Assembly (NCBI RefSeq): GCF_014637345.1 | Contig: NZ_BMEX01000005.1 | Location: 254,792-318,791, forward strand | Length of the DNA: 64,000 nucleotides | Origin: Kroppenstedtia guangzhouensis | GTDB taxonomy: Bacteria > Bacillota > Bacilli > Thermoactinomycetales > DSM-45169 | Direction of reading: 5' to 3' | Shown: positions 1-9,135 of the stretch, piece after piece | Layout of the letters: each line of letters starts with the position of its first letter | Numbering within the stretch: the stretch's first letter is position 1 | The notes under the pieces: generated by a model | What the model saw: only the letters and a program-made list of their open reading frames with translations | The model's database searches: none | Told to the model about the DNA's origin: nothing | Translations under genes and position numbers: made by a program

Positions 1-221
1 TGGACATCACCCCGGGCAGCAGTTCTGCCAAAGCGGGATTGCAACGGTTGGACGTCATTGTTCAACTGGACGAACAAAAGATCCGGGACGGCTCCGACCT
101 TCGATCCTATCTGTGGAAGAAAAAAGAGATCGGTGATCAGATGAAAGTCGTCTTTTATCGTGACGGTGAGAAGAAAAGTGTCACCCTTACCTTGACCAAA
201 GCTCCCAAACACCTGTCATAA
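1..221 (+). CDS. htrC: HtrA-like serine protease, C-terminal PDZ end (partial)
   Basis: The reading frame is open from base 3 and ends at the TAA at 219-221, giving the last 72 residues of a longer protein. These residues look like the second half of a PDZ domain: a P-G-S-S-S-A-K-A-G-L stretch, then a D-V-I strand, a D-G-S-D-L helix start and a final R-D-G-E-K-K strand. PDZ domains at this end are typical of HtrA/DegP trypsin-like proteases, which degrade misfolded proteins at the outer face of the membrane. The catalytic domain lies outside the window. The rlmH neighbour matches the B. subtilis yyxA (htrC)-rlmH order, which supports the assignment. The protease part itself is inferred. Confidence 0.75.
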   Translation, partial: DITPGSSSAKAGLQRLDVIVQLDEQKIRDGSDLRSYLWKKKEIGDQMKVVFYRDGEKKSVTLTLTKAPKHLS

Positions 222-282
222 CCCTTCCTCTCCGCCCCGCGAGTGCGGGGCGGATCCTTTGCCGCAAAAAGGAGTGAAATCC

Positions 283-624
283 ATGCGGGAATGCCTGATC
301 CGGTATGCTTGTGCTGAACATCTCGATCCTGTCCTGGACGAAATGGTGGATGAACAGGGTCGGGCCCCGGATCTCCTCCCCCTGACAACGAAAGAGTGCG
401 CCGGAGAAGTCCGTTGCCAATGGTGTGGAAAAAAGCCGGATTATCTACTGACCCTGAATGAAAGAATGGGAGGAGAAAATGAAAATTCAAATCCTTGCGG
501 TGGGAAAGTTGAAGGAATCTTATCTTCGCATGGGGGTGGAAGACTATCTTCAGCGAATCTCAACCTACGCCAAAGTGGAAGTGAAAGAGATTGCCGAGGA
601 AAAGACCGCAGAACCTCTGAATGA
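283..624 (+). CDS. CxxH/CxxC family small zinc-binding-like protein
   Basis: ATG at 283 follows a good ribosome binding site (AAAAAGGAGTG). The first 60 or so residues show C-A-E-H near residue 10 and C-Q-W-C near residue 45. This is the arrangement of the small CxxH/CxxC proteins often found between htrC and rlmH in Bacillales; their function is unknown, and the cysteines and histidine suggest metal binding. Known members are about 55-65 residues long. Here the frame has no stop at the expected place and runs 146 bases into rlmH, adding about 50 residues with no family character. Either the stop was lost or a base change shifted the frame. The functional part is probably 283 to about 465. 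Confidence 0.65.
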   Translation: MRECLIRYACAEHLDPVLDEMVDEQGRAPDLLPLTTKECAGEVRCQWCGKKPDYLLTLNERMGGENENSNPCGGKVEGILSSHGGGRLSSANLNLRQSGSERDCRGKDRRTSE

Positions 625-958
625 AGCTGAAATCCGGCGGGTGACCAACCGGGAAGGGGAACGGATCCTCCGTCAGTTGTCTCCGGATACCTACACCATC
701 GCCCTTGTCATCCAAGGGGTTGCACTGTCCTCCGAAACTTTGGCCAACCACTTGGAACAACTGGCTACCTACGGTAAAAGCCGCATCGCTTTTATCATCG
801 GCGGCTCCTATGGATTGTCAGAACAGGTGAGGCAACGGGCTGATTACTCCTTGTCCTTTTCCAAGATGACGTTTCCCCACCAATTGATGCGTTTAATTTT
901 ATTGGAACAACTCTACCGCTCCTTCAAGATCAACCGCGGAGAAACTTATCATAAGTAA
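479..958 (+). CDS. rlmH: 23S rRNA (pseudouridine1915-N3)-methyltransferase RlmH
   Basis: This SPOUT-class methyltransferase acts on pseudouridine 1915 in helix 69 of 23S rRNA on assembled ribosomes, using S-adenosylmethionine. The product from ATG 479 is 159 residues, the exact family length, and starts M-K-I-Q-I-L-A-V-G-K-L-K. The C-terminal half has the trefoil-knot cofactor motif F-I-I-G-G-S-Y-G-L and ends in the conserved L-L-E-Q-L-Y-R-S-F-K-I. An in-frame ATG at 458 would add seven residues not found in the family. The RBS GGGAGGAG directly before 479 supports the shorter start. The upstream CxxH frame overlaps the start of this gene. Confidence 0.95.
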   Translation: MKIQILAVGKLKESYLRMGVEDYLQRISTYAKVEVKEIAEEKTAEPLNEAEIRRVTNREGERILRQLSPDTYTIALVIQGVALSSETLANHLEQLATYGKSRIAFIIGGSYGLSEQVRQRADYSLSFSKMTFPHQLMRLILLEQLYRSFKINRGETYHK

Positions 959-971
959 AGGAACCTCTCGT

Positions 972-1004
972 ACCCACCTTCCCCTGCTGGGCGGGAAGGT
1001 GGGT
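972..1004 (+). terminator. Hairpin downstream of rlmH
   Basis: A perfect 11-bp inverted repeat (CCCACCTTCCC and its complement, loop of about 9) lies 14 bases after the rlmH stop. No U-run follows on the plus strand, so it may be a weak or factor-assisted terminator, or only protect the 3' end. Confidence 0.5.
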
Positions 1005-1014
1005 AAACTTCCAT

Positions 1015-1043
1015 AAAAAAAAGCGCCATGGAAGAGCGCTTTT
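1015..1043 (-). terminator. Rho-independent terminator of purA
   Basis: Read on the minus strand, an AAAAGCGC stem, a short loop and GCGCTTTT are followed by a run of eight T. It lies about 40 bases beyond the purA stop. Confidence 0.8.
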
Positions 1044-1082
1044 GATAAATCCATTGCTGTATTTCTGAACAGCTGCAGTGAT

Positions 1083-2369
1083 TCAAGCGTACACCGGACG
1101 TACTTGAATGGTCTGCTCCCGATCGGGACCGACAGAAAAGAGAGTGAGGGGGATTCCCGTCAGGTGAGTGATCCGCTCTACATAATGCTGGGCCGCCAAG
1201 GGAAGGTCTGACAGATTCCGCACTCCGGTGATGTCCTCCTCCCACCCTGGCAACTCTTCAACCACCGGTTCACATTCCGCCAGTATATCCAAGTTGGCCG
1301 GATAGTTTTCCAATACCTGTCCCCGGTAACGGTAAGCTGTGCAAATCTTGACTGTGGGGAGGCCGGTCAACACGTCCAGGGAATTCAGGGAGAGACCGGT
1401 GATCCCACTCACCCGGCGAGCATGGCGCACCACCACACTGTCAAACCACCCCACCCGGCGGGGGCGCCCTGTAGTCGTTCCATACTCCCGTCCCACTTCC
1501 CTGATCCGTTCCCCCGTGTCATCGTGAAGTTCCGTCGGGAACGGGCCGTCCCCGACCCGGGTGGTGTAGGCTTTGGCCACTCCGATCACTTGATGGATCT
1601 TGGTAGGCCCCACACCGGATCCGATACAGACACCTCCGGCAACTGGATTGGAAGAAGTGACAAAGGGATACGTTCCCTGATCAATATCCAGCATCACACC
1701 CTGAGCCCCTTCAAACAATATCCGCTTCCCTTGGTCGATCGCCTCGTTCAAGACGACGGAGGTGTCTGTCACATAAGGGCGGATCCGCTCCGCACAGCTC
1801 AGATAGGGCTGGTATATCTCCTCAAAAGTGAACCCGGTGGTGTCATAATACTTCTCCAGCAACCGGTTCTTGTCTTCCAGGGTCTTTTTCAGTTTGGCAG
1901 CAAAACGATTCCGGTCCAGAAGATCGGAGACCCGGATTCCGATTCGGGCCGCCTTGTCCATATAGGCGGGACCGATCCCTTTTCCAGTGGTTCCGATTTT
2001 TCCTGAACCCTTGCGGTTTTCCTCCGCCATGTCCAGCTTGATATGATATGGCATGATCACATGGGCCCGGTCTGAGATCCGCAAATTGCCGGTGGAAACT
2101 CCATGTTCCTCAAGATAATCCAACTCTTCCACCATCGCCTGCGGGTGAAGCACCATTCCGTTTCCCAGAACGCAAACCTTTTCGGAATAAAAGATTCCTG
2201 ACGGAATCAAATGAAGTTTATATCGCTTTCCACCAAAGACAATGGTATGACCGGCATTGTTTCCTCCCTGGTAGCGAGCGACCACTTCCGCCTTTTCCGC
2301 AAGGAAATCAGTAATCTTTCCTTTCCCTTCGTCCCCCCACTGAGTCCCGACAACGACCACCGTCGACAT
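1083..2369 (-). CDS. purA: Adenylosuccinate synthetase PurA
   Basis: This enzyme catalyses the GTP-dependent condensation of IMP and aspartate to adenylosuccinate, the first committed step to AMP. The start at 2369 gives 428 residues and a canonical N-terminus. It carries the phosphate loop G-D-E-G-K-G-K (residues 12-18), N-N-A-G-H-T-I near residue 40 and [11 protein letters not shown] near residue 300, all hallmarks of PurA. A longer frame reaches 2417, but the RBS GGAAAGGAG sits just upstream of 2369. A sigma-A promoter and an upstream PurBox suggest PurR repression. The gene is monocistronic between two terminators. Confidence 0.96.
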   Translation of the reverse strand: MSTVVVVGTQWGDEGKGKITDFLAEKAEVVARYQGGNNAGHTIVFGGKRYKLHLIPSGIFYSEKVCVLGNGMVLHPQAMVEELDYLEEHGVSTGNLRISDRAHVIMPYHIKLDMAEENRKGSGKIGTTGKGIGPAYMDKAARIGIRVSDLLDRNRFAAKLKKTLEDKNRLLEKYYDTTGFTFEEIYQPYLSCAERIRPYVTDTSVVLNEAIDQGKRILFEGAQGVMLDIDQGTYPFVTSSNPVAGGVCIGSGVGPTKIHQVIGVAKAYTTRVGDGPFPTELHDDTGERIREVGREYGTTTGRPRRVGWFDSVVVRHARRVSGITGLSLNSLDVLTGLPTVKICTAYRYRGQVLENYPANLDILAECEPVVEELPGWEEDITGVRNLSDLPLAAQHYVERITHLTGIPLTLFSVGPDREQTIQVRPVYA

Positions 2370-2429
2370 GATCAAGGCTCTCCTTTCCTGACGGGTTCTG
2401 CTCACGACCTCCTGCATTCAGCCTTTATC

Positions 2430-2458
2430 AGTGTACAGTGAAAAAAGTTCAGTGTCAA
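2430..2458 (-). promoter_or_regulatory. purA promoter
   Basis: On the minus strand TTGACA (2458-2453), a 17-base spacer and TACACT (2435-2430) form a good sigma-A promoter about 60 bases before the purA start. Confidence 0.75.
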
Positions 2459-2461
2459 CGA

Positions 2462-2474
2462 AAAACCGAACATT
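2462..2474 (+). promoter_or_regulatory. PurBox, candidate PurR operator of purA
   Basis: The sequence AAAACCGAACATT fits the PurBox consensus AWWWCCGAACWWT exactly and lies just upstream of the purA -35 box, where PurR binds in B. subtilis. Only one box is obvious; PurR usually uses a pair, so the second may be degenerate. Confidence 0.65.
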
Positions 2475-2504
2475 AAGATATATAAATATAAAATCATTCG
2501 CTTT

Positions 2505-3854
2505 TTATCCATTCTCTTGCTGGCCATGATGCAGATCCAGACTGAGAAACTTATTATAGTTCTTCAAGAAGAGAAGTTCCACCTTCCCCACCGGACCGTT
2601 CCGATGTTTGGCCAGGATCACTTCGATTATATTCTTTTTCTCCGAATCCTCGTTATAATAATCATCCCGGTACAGAAAGGATACAATATCGGCATCCTGC
2701 TCAATGGAGCCGGATTCCCGAAGATCGGACAGCATCGGCCGTTTGTCCTGCCGCTGTTCCACCGCACGTGACAGCTGAGAAAGAGCGATCACCGGAACAT
2801 TCAGCTCCCGTGCCAGTAACTTCAACGACCGCGAGATCTCAGAGATCTCCTGCTGGCGACTGTCCCGCCCCTTGCCTTCAATCAGCTGCAGGTAGTCGAT
2901 CAGAACCATTCCCAAACCGTGTTCCGCCTGCAGACGCCGCAACTTGGAACGAATCTCAAAGACAGTGACTCCCGGAGTGTCATCGATAAAGATGGGAGCT
3001 TCCGACAAAGAGCTGATCGCCATAGTAAGTTTTTCCCAATCTTCCTCCGCCAGCTCCCCTGTCCGAAACACTTGGGCATCGATGTTTCCCTCTGCCGCCA
3101 ACATCCGTTGCACCAACTGGGGAGCGGACATCTCCAGATTGAAGATAGCCACGGGTACACCTGCCCGGACAGCCACGTTTTGGGCCACATTCAGACTGAA
3201 AGCAGTCTTTCCCATGCTGGGTCGGGCCGCCAGGATAATCAGATCCGACTTCTGAAAACCGGAAGTCATCCGATCCAGATCCGTATATCCCGAAGGGATT
3301 CCGGTCAACTTCCCTTTATTGTAGTGAAGGCTTTCGATCCGTTCATAGGTTTCCATCAAAATCTCCCGGATGGGGGTAAACCCTTTGCCTATTCGACGTT
3401 GGGAGATCTCCAGGATTTTCTTTTCGGCAGAATCGATCACATGGGCCACCTCGTCCCCACCGGTATAACCAGAGGTGGCAATTTCAGTGGCAGTTCGGAT
3501 CAAGCGGCGGAGAACAGACTTCTCCTCCACAATCCGGCTGTAATAATCCACATTGGCCGCTGTAGGCACCGATTCCGCCAATTCCGTCAGGTAGGAAACT
3601 CCCCCGACCTCGTCCAGCAGTTTCCGGTCTGAGAGCGCCGATGTCAGGGTTACCAAGTCGATCGGTTCCCCTTGCTCATTCAAATCTATGATCACCTGAA
3701 GCAGACGCTGATGAGCCTGTCGGTAAAAGTCCTCCGGTCGGATCCGCTCCAAAACCGTGACCAACACGGAAGGTTCGATCAGGATCGCCCCCAGAACCGC
3801 TTGCTCAGCTTCCTGGTTGTGGGGTGGCATCCGATCCGCAAATAATTCACTCAT
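2505..3854 (-). CDS. dnaB: Replicative DNA helicase DnaB (DnaC in Bacillus)
   Basis: This is the hexameric 5'-3' helicase of the replication fork. The 449-residue product has the N-terminal DnaG-binding domain (about 1-150), a linker helix, and a RecA-type motor with Walker A A-R-P-S-M-G-K-T at 210-217. Further on it has V-L-I-D-Y-L-Q-L-I and the S-Q-L-S-R helicase motif, with R-L-S-D-L-R-E-S-G-S-I-E-Q-D-A-D near the end. Length and motifs are standard and no intein is present. A terminator separates it from rplI upstream, so it is transcribed on its own. In B. subtilis the same gene (dnaC) sits beside rplI and purA. Confidence 0.96.
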   Translation of the reverse strand: MSELFADRMPPHNQEAEQAVLGAILIEPSVLVTVLERIRPEDFYRQAHQRLLQVIIDLNEQGEPIDLVTLTSALSDRKLLDEVGGVSYLTELAESVPTAANVDYYSRIVEEKSVLRRLIRTATEIATSGYTGGDEVAHVIDSAEKKILEISQRRIGKGFTPIREILMETYERIESLHYNKGKLTGIPSGYTDLDRMTSGFQKSDLIILAARPSMGKTAFSLNVAQNVAVRAGVPVAIFNLEMSAPQLVQRMLAAEGNIDAQVFRTGELAEEDWEKLTMAISSLSEAPIFIDDTPGVTVFEIRSKLRRLQAEHGLGMVLIDYLQLIEGKGRDSRQQEISEISRSLKLLARELNVPVIALSQLSRAVEQRQDKRPMLSDLRESGSIEQDADIVSFLYRDDYYNEDSEKKNIIEVILAKHRNGPVGKVELLFLKNYNKFLSLDLHHGQQENG

Positions 3855-3878
3855 CCTCCATCATCCTCCACCCTCTAC

Positions 3879-3909
3879 AAAAAAAAGGCGCTTCCCCCTC
3901 TGAAGCGCC
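3879..3909 (-). terminator. Rho-independent terminator after rplI
   Basis: Minus-strand stem GGCGCTTC...GAAGCGCC with an 8-base stem is followed by about nine T. It ends the gdpP-rplI transcript before dnaB. Confidence 0.85.
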
Positions 3910-4020
3910 GGAGCTGTTAAATCCAAAATCGGGAGGCCGCTCCACGCCCTGCAACCGAACGTTCAGTCTCTATCACCCGTTGACTCTCTTTCCAATTAGG
4001 GAAGTCGCTTCTCTTTATAT

Positions 4021-4473
4021 TCAACTTTTCTCCTCCAAGACCTGTACGGAAAGAGTCGCCGTCACCTTCGGATGCAGTTTCACCGGCACTTTGGTTACAC
4101 CGAGTGTGCGGATGGGCTCACTCAATTGTATCTTCTTTTTATCCACTTGAAGGCCGTATTCTCTTTCCAGATAACGGCTGATTTGTTTGGAAGTAACCGA
4201 ACCGAACAGACGGCCGCCCTCTCCGGCTTTGGTATGGAGGGTAATCTCCGTCTTTTCCAATTTCTCCGCCAGCTGCCTGGACCGGGATAACTCTTCTTTC
4301 TTCCGTTCTTCTTCCCGTCGTCGCTGTTCTTTTAGAGTATTCAGATTGCCAGCGGAGGCTGCTACAGCCAATTTCCGGGGAAACAAAAAATTACGGGCAT
4401 ACCCTTCGGAGACTTCCTTCACTTCCCCCTTTTTCCCCTGGCCTTTGACATCCTGTTGGAAGATCACTTTCAC
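4021..4473 (-). CDS. rplI: 50S ribosomal protein L9
   Basis: L9 binds 23S rRNA at the base of the L1 stalk and helps keep reading frame. The 150-residue product has the conserved N-terminal [16 protein letters not shown] signature and the Y-A-R-N-F-L-F-P motif. A long charged helix follows (about 42-75), then the C-terminal domain with the G-R-L-F-G-S-V-T pattern. The start is GTG at 4473, and its first bases overlap the gdpP stop by four bases, so translational coupling is likely. Same order as Bacillus yybT-rplI. Confidence 0.96.
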   Translation of the reverse strand: MKVIFQQDVKGQGKKGEVKEVSEGYARNFLFPRKLAVAASAGNLNTLKEQRRREEERKKEELSRSRQLAEKLEKTEITLHTKAGEGGRLFGSVTSKQISRYLEREYGLQVDKKKIQLSEPIRTLGVTKVPVKLHPKVTATLSVQVLEEKS

Positions 4474-6431
4474 TTGACGCCGCCCCCTTCCTCTTCACAA
4501 TACTCCCTCAATACTTCCTGCAAGCGCTGTCGCGCTTCCAGCGGGGTCAGTCCCTCGAACTGTACCGCTGCATTGGTCAAGTGTCCTCCGCCACCGAGGG
4601 ATTCCATGATCAACTGAACGTTGGGCTCTCCCAAAGAGCGGGCACTGATTGCCACTTTGCCATCATCCCTCCACCCGATGACAAAGGAGGCACTGATCCC
4701 TTTCATATTGAGCAACGTATCTGCCGCCTGGGCAATGATGAGTTGGTCATACCGCTCATCCTTTTCCCCGATGGCGATCGCAATTTTATCGTATACCACT
4801 TCCGTATTTTTGACAATCTCAGCCCGTTTGACGAAGCGGAAAAGATCCTCCTTCAACAGCGTTTGAACCATGGACAGATCAGCTCCGTGCCGGCGGAGAA
4901 AAGATGCCGCTTCAAAGGTTCGGGAACCCGACCGGAAAGCGAAGCTTTTGGTATCCACCACAATCCCCGCCAACAGGGCGGTAGTCTCCAAGGGTTCAAT
5001 GGTCAACCGTTCATCCTGGTACTGTAATAACTCTGTCACCAATTCGCTGGTGGAAGAGGCATAAGGTTCCAGGTAAACCAATACCGGATCTTTCACAAAT
5101 TCCTCTCCGCGACGATGATGATCGATCACCACCACCCGTTCCGACCGTTCCACCAGCCGGGGTTCAATGGTCAAAGATGGCTTATGGGTATCCACCAAAA
5201 TGAGCAGGGTGTTCTTTCCGGTGAGAGAAAGAGCTTTTTCCGGCGGGATGAAAGCCCCCTCCAGGGAATGATGTTCCGAGATGGCCGTCATCAAGGCATC
5301 GATGGAAGGGTTGGAGTCCTTTAAAATGATATATCCTTCCCGATCCGCCATACGAACCGACCGCAAGACGCCGATTGCCGCTCCCACTGCATCCATATCT
5401 GGCTGATCGTGACCCATGATCAATACCCGTTCACTGTCTCGGATCAGATTGGTAAGTGCATAGGAGATCACCCGAGCCCGAACACGGGTCCTTTTCTCCA
5501 CGGCATTGGTTTTTCCCCCAAAAAAGACCACTCGGTCCTTTTGCTGGACTGCCGCCTGGTCTCCACCCCTCGCCAGAGCAATATCCAGGGCCGCTTCCGC
5601 TGCATGAGTCTGCTCCACAACCGAAGAACGGAAGGTGGCCACACCGATGCTCAGCGTAATCGGAATTTTGTTGTGGTGGGTCATCTCCCGCACCACATCC
5701 AGGATGTCAAAACGATTCCGGATCAGGCGCTCCAAGGTTTCCCGGCGAAAAACCATGAAATATTTCTCCGCATCAAACTTCTTGAGGGTGATATCCTGTT
5801 TCTGTGCCCAACGGGTGATCACCGACTGCACATCGGTTACTAGCAGAGTCCGCTCCTGATCATCCAAGCCCGCTCCCGCTTCCTCAAAATTATCCATATG
5901 AAGAAAGCCAACGATATTTTGTTCCCGTTCATATCGTTTTCTCAATTCTTCCAAGCGGGTGATCTCCCGGAAAAAATACAACCGCTCTTCATGATCATGA
6001 ATCACTTCAAAGGTCCTGTTGTTCAAGAGGAGCTTCTCCGTGTCGCTCCCGTTACCGGCCAAGTCGGGAAATACATCGGTCACAGCTGACCCGACGAGGG
6101 AATCCTTGTCTGCCATCCCTTTGATAAAGGGATTGTGCCAGACCACCTGACCTTTCCGATCATAAAGGAGGATCCCCACAGGCATCTCATCAAAGGCTGC
6201 TTGATTGGCCCCCTTCACCCGTTGGGTAAGGGTTTGGACGTATTCATTAAATTCGTGTCTGAATTGCTTTTCCGCCCGGTAGAGCACATACCCCAACAAC
6301 AGATAAAAGAAGAGTCCAATCAAGGCGAAGGCCCAGTTGTAGGTGGACAGAAGGGCGATCAACACCAAACTGAAACACATGGCCAAAACCATGTGATAAC
6401 CGTGCCACCGTTTCGTGATAAGATTCGGCAT
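4470..6431 (-). CDS. gdpP: Cyclic-di-AMP phosphodiesterase GdpP
   Basis: GdpP hydrolyses the second messenger c-di-AMP and so affects potassium and osmolyte balance, cell-wall stress and sporulation DNA checks. The 653-residue product has two membrane helices (about 13-52), a PAS-like domain (about 70-150), a degenerate GGDEF domain (about 170-305) and a DHH/DHHA1 unit. Metal-site motifs [10 protein letters not shown] (339-348), D-T-H-K (414-417) and V-I-D-H-H-R (435-440) are intact. The G-G-G-G-H motif lies near residue 613. The GGDEF core lacks the catalytic signature, as in the family. RBS GGGAGGT lies before ATG 6431. Confidence 0.95.
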   Translation of the reverse strand: MPNLITKRWHGYHMVLAMCFSLVLIALLSTYNWAFALIGLFFYLLLGYVLYRAEKQFRHEFNEYVQTLTQRVKGANQAAFDEMPVGILLYDRKGQVVWHNPFIKGMADKDSLVGSAVTDVFPDLAGNGSDTEKLLLNNRTFEVIHDHEERLYFFREITRLEELRKRYEREQNIVGFLHMDNFEEAGAGLDDQERTLLVTDVQSVITRWAQKQDITLKKFDAEKYFMVFRRETLERLIRNRFDILDVVREMTHHNKIPITLSIGVATFRSSVVEQTHAAEAALDIALARGGDQAAVQQKDRVVFFGGKTNAVEKRTRVRARVISYALTNLIRDSERVLIMGHDQPDMDAVGAAIGVLRSVRMADREGYIILKDSNPSIDALMTAISEHHSLEGAFIPPEKALSLTGKNTLLILVDTHKPSLTIEPRLVERSERVVVIDHHRRGEEFVKDPVLVYLEPYASSTSELVTELLQYQDERLTIEPLETTALLAGIVVDTKSFAFRSGSRTFEAASFLRRHGADLSMVQTLLKEDLFRFVKRAEIVKNTEVVYDKIAIAIGEKDERYDQLIIAQAADTLLNMKGISASFVIGWRDDGKVAISARSLGEPNVQLIMESLGGGGHLTNAAVQFEGLTPLEARQRLQEVLREYCEEEGGGVK

Positions 6432-6483
6432 GATGACCTCCCTTACTCCCGGAACCCGTATTTTACAAAAAGATATCTTTTCT

Positions 6484-6897
6484 CAGGGCAGTTGATTAGC
6501 CATAAAATGGGCGGGGAGATGGCAACCCTACGTTGCCATAGCGAGAACGGGGGCGAAGCGATTCTGGCGAGACTTGTGCCCTATGGGTGCAAAGCGACCT
6601 TTGCACCACAGGTACTGCAATCCAAATGAGCTGAAGCCCTGGTGAAGGTCGCCCTCCTACTCAGCGGGAAATCTTACGGGAGGGCGTTTAGGGGCAACAT
6701 TTTCCTTGTGACGCTTCCGCAAGGCTTTTGCCCCTGCCCAACAATCAGTGTCCGGAGCGGCCGGTCATTACTTCCCTGCAGGATGGCAAGCCGACTAGGG
6801 AGGAACGCCCCCAGGTGCGACTTGTTCCTTATGATTGTAACCGTCGCGTGGTAGAACACGATCTCCCCAACCAAAATATGACTAATCAACACGCCTG
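6484..6897 (-). repeat. Copy A of a TIR-bounded intergenic repeat (about 410 bp)
   Basis: This fills most of the gap between gdpP and yybS and holds no convincing gene. Its two ends are imperfect inverted repeats of about 30 bases: GTTGATTAGCCATAAAATGG at 6491-6510, and on the other strand GTTGATTAGTCATATTTTGG from 6890. A core around 6640-6710 is about 85% identical by eye to 11150-11215, in the opposite orientation. The ends with internal homology suggest a non-autonomous mobile repeat (MITE-like). No target-site duplication was recognised. Confidence 0.65.
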
Positions 6898-6980
6898 ATT
6901 TTTTCTATTTTACCCCAGTTGGGGATGATTTCACAGGGATGAGGCGATGATTTCAGCAAGGTCCGAGAATTCTTGATCAG

Positions 6981-7895
6981 TCACTCCCTTTTACTGTCCA
7001 TCCACTTCCGGATCTTACTCCCAGTATCCATGATCCCCAGCAGATGAACGACCACGGTAAACAGGGAAATCAGAAGGGAACCAAGAGAAACAAGAATCAC
7101 CCAACCCTTCCCTTTTCCCGATCGATGGAGGAGCCAAGCAATGAAGGAAAGTCCCTGTATGTAGAAGAGAAAGAACAGCACGGTCATCACATTGGCCGGA
7201 ATCCACATGGACGACTCTTCCCCGACTCCTAAAATAAGAAACAGAAGAAAAAACACGAGATAGAAGTAGAAGAATGAACGAGGCAGGCGCCATTCTCTGA
7301 ATGGGGGCAAATATTTCCCGGGCAATCCCCGACGGGTAAGCCATTTGCGAGCCACCACAAGATTGAACAGCGGAACGGGGACGGCCAGCATGAAAATCAC
7401 AGACGGAATCACTGTGGCCACGTAGGGGATCAAATCCGTGGCGGATTCCACCCCGTAAATCCGGAACCACTCCGCATTCCGCTGCCACTCTTCCGCCAGG
7501 TAGCTGTTCAACCGATTCTGGAGATCAAAATAATGAGTGGCTGCCATCATCAGGATCAAAAGACTGATCCCTACAATCGTCAACCCCCCCAGTACCACAT
7601 CCGTTCCGGAAGTGTCAGGGCGCCGGTACAACACCCCCATGACCACTCCGGCCGTCGCCACCAATAAAACAGCCCCCGGATAGAACAGATGATCGGTGAC
7701 AGCCAGAAAGGAGAATATAATGAGGAGAATTGGGAAGACAGCGGAAACCCATCCGTTTTTTGCTGTCTGAAGTAAAAAAGGGAGGGGAAGAAGCCAGATG
7801 GTCAAGATGTTCAGTGGAGTCATCAATGAGAAGACAATGAGCAGGAACAGCATCGTGGTGATCAGTCCATCACGAACCTCTGGAATACGGGGCAA
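6981..7895 (-). CDS. yybS: YybS family (DUF2232) membrane protein
   Basis: This is a polytopic membrane protein of unknown role that sits beside gdpP in B. subtilis. With TTG at 7895 the product is 304 residues, close to the usual 309, and the RBS AAGAGGTG lies seven bases upstream. About eight hydrophobic segments are visible, with a conserved-looking pattern of proline-rich turns (S-L-M-T-P-L-N-I near residue 25). An upstream extension of the frame to 7979 runs into the MazG-like gene and lacks a start signal. The family is weakly related to S-components of ECF transporters, but no substrate can be named here. Confidence 0.8.
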   Translation of the reverse strand: MPRIPEVRDGLITTMLFLLIVFSLMTPLNILTIWLLPLPFLLQTAKNGWVSAVFPILLIIFSFLAVTDHLFYPGAVLLVATAGVVMGVLYRRPDTSGTDVVLGGLTIVGISLLILMMAATHYFDLQNRLNSYLAEEWQRNAEWFRIYGVESATDLIPYVATVIPSVIFMLAVPVPLFNLVVARKWLTRRGLPGKYLPPFREWRLPRSFFYFYLVFFLLFLILGVGEESSMWIPANVMTVLFFLFYIQGLSFIAWLLHRSGKGKGWVILVSLGSLLISLFTVVVHLLGIMDTGSKIRKWMDSKRE

Positions 7896-7902
7896 ACCCG
7901 GT

Positions 7903-8214
7903 TCACCTCTTGTTAATGTATTCTTCCAACTGGGAGAGATCGCCGTACCAATCTTCCAACTGGTGACGTTCTCTTGCATGTTCTCGAAGTTTTCTCGTCA
8001 CCGCCTGATCCACTTCCCGGAAAGAAAACCCCACCCGTCGGGCAAGAACATAGGTGGCAACCACCAGGCTGGCCAGACTGTCGGAAATGAGGGATTGGTT
8101 CGCCGTATGCAATCCCTTATACAGATTTGCAATTTGATCCAGTATCTCAGTTTTCAACCATTCGATCGCTTTCATGCTTTTTGCGATGTGCATGCTTCTC
8201 TCCGGCCTGCTCAT
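7903..8214 (-). CDS. MazG-like family protein
   Basis: The product has about 103 residues, is alpha-helical, and resembles the short MazG-like proteins (nucleotide-pyrophosphohydrolase fold) found near yybS in Bacillales. Visible features are the I-E-W-L-K-T-E-I-L-D-Q helix and the S-L-A-S-L-V-V-A-T-Y-V-L-A-R-R-V-G-F-S segment. The metal-binding E-x-x-E pattern of active MazG is not clear, so catalysis is doubtful. ATG 8214 has a GAGGGG ribosome site at good spacing; a GTG at 8223 is too close to it. It ends eight bases before the yybS start and is probably co-transcribed. Confidence 0.7.
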   Translation of the reverse strand: MSRPERSMHIAKSMKAIEWLKTEILDQIANLYKGLHTANQSLISDSLASLVVATYVLARRVGFSFREVDQAVTRKLREHARERHQLEDWYGDLSQLEEYINKR

Positions 8215-8308
8215 GGATTCCACACCCCTCGAAAAAGCTTGACTCAGGTGCTAATTTCAACAATTACCTGTCATTTTCCTTCTTTTCCCGAGGGAAACGG
8301 AAATCCCC

Positions 8309-8341
8309 AAAAAAAAGAAGGAGCACACACGCCCCTTCTTC
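8309..8341 (-). terminator. Rho-independent terminator of the rpsF-ssb-rpsR operon
   Basis: Minus-strand AAGAAGGGGC, a six-base loop and GCTCCTTCTT run into a long T tract, just past the rpsR stop. Confidence 0.85.
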
Positions 8342-8348
8342 GGCCTCA

Positions 8349-8576
8349 TCAGTCCGTGGTGTACGGCAACAAAGCCATTTGCCGGGCACGTTTGATTGCC
8401 CGGGTCAACTGCCGCTGATATTTGGAAGATGTCCCCGTCACCCGGCGAGGCAAGATTTTGCCCCGTTCGCTGACAAACTTCCGGAGCAGGTCCACATCTT
8501 TGTAATCGATATATTCGATCTTATTGACTGTGAAATAACAGACTTTCCGGCGCTTATTACCGCGACGGCGGGCCAT
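8349..8576 (-). CDS. rpsR: 30S ribosomal protein S18
   Basis: S18 pairs with S6 on the platform of the small subunit. The 75-residue product starts [11 protein letters not shown] and carries the conserved [12 protein letters not shown] and I-L-P-R-R-V-T-G-T motifs. ATG 8576 has a GAAAGGGGG-type ribosome site upstream; the frame is open further up but runs through ssb. Third gene of rpsF-ssb-rpsR. A single Cys in V-C-Y-F does not make a zinc ribbon, so this is not the zinc-independent paralogue switch seen elsewhere. Confidence 0.96.
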   Translation of the reverse strand: MARRRGNKRRKVCYFTVNKIEYIDYKDVDLLRKFVSERGKILPRRVTGTSSKYQRQLTRAIKRARQMALLPYTTD

Positions 8577-8622
8577 GGAAAGACCCCCTTTCCTGAGAGA
8601 TTCATTTGGTCCCACAATCGGA

Positions 8623-9090
8623 TCAAAAGGGCAGATCATCATCGGAAATATCGATCGGTTTACCGTCGTCCGCAAAGGGGTCGGTGGAGGGGCCCCGGTT
8701 GCCTTGGTTCTTATCAAAACCGCCATTGTCTCCATAATCCTGGTTGTATCCGGAACCTGAGCCGGCTTGAGACCGCGACTCCAAAAACTGGACATTATCG
8801 GCGACCACTTCCGCCACCTTGATCCGACGGCCTTCTTGATTTTCATAACTGCGGATCTGGAGACGCCCTTCCACAGCAACCAGGCGTCCCTTCTTCATGT
8901 AATTGGCTACAGTTTCCGCCAGTTGGCGCCAAGCCACGATATCGATGAAGTCCGCTTCCCGTTCTCCCTGTTGGTTGGTAAAACGGCGATTGACCGCCAA
9001 ATTAAAACTGGTGACGGCCACACCTCCAGGTGTGTAGCGAAGCTCAGGATCCCTGGTCAAACGGCCGATCAGAACCACTCTGTTTAACAT
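8623..9090 (-). CDS. ssb: Single-stranded DNA-binding protein SSB
   Basis: SSB coats single-stranded DNA during replication, repair and recombination. The 155-residue product has the OB fold in residues 1-105 ([16 protein letters not shown]). A glycine/asparagine-rich flexible tail follows, then the acidic tip D-I-S-D-D-D-L-P-F that recruits partner proteins. ATG 9090 lies six bases after GGAGGGG; a TTG six bases upstream is a less likely start. It sits between rpsF and rpsR, the classic operon. Confidence 0.96.
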   Translation of the reverse strand: MLNRVVLIGRLTRDPELRYTPGGVAVTSFNLAVNRRFTNQQGEREADFIDIVAWRQLAETVANYMKKGRLVAVEGRLQIRSYENQEGRRIKVAEVVADNVQFLESRSQAGSGSGYNQDYGDNGGFDKNQGNRGPSTDPFADDGKPIDISDDDLPF

Positions 9091-9135
9091 CGGCAACCCC
9101 TCCCCAAAGCCGATTTTGGTCCCGTGTCATGCTCC

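Noticed and set aside
949-1245. Minus-strand 98-codon frame next to purA
   Set aside because: It is a shadow of the 3' end of purA in another frame.
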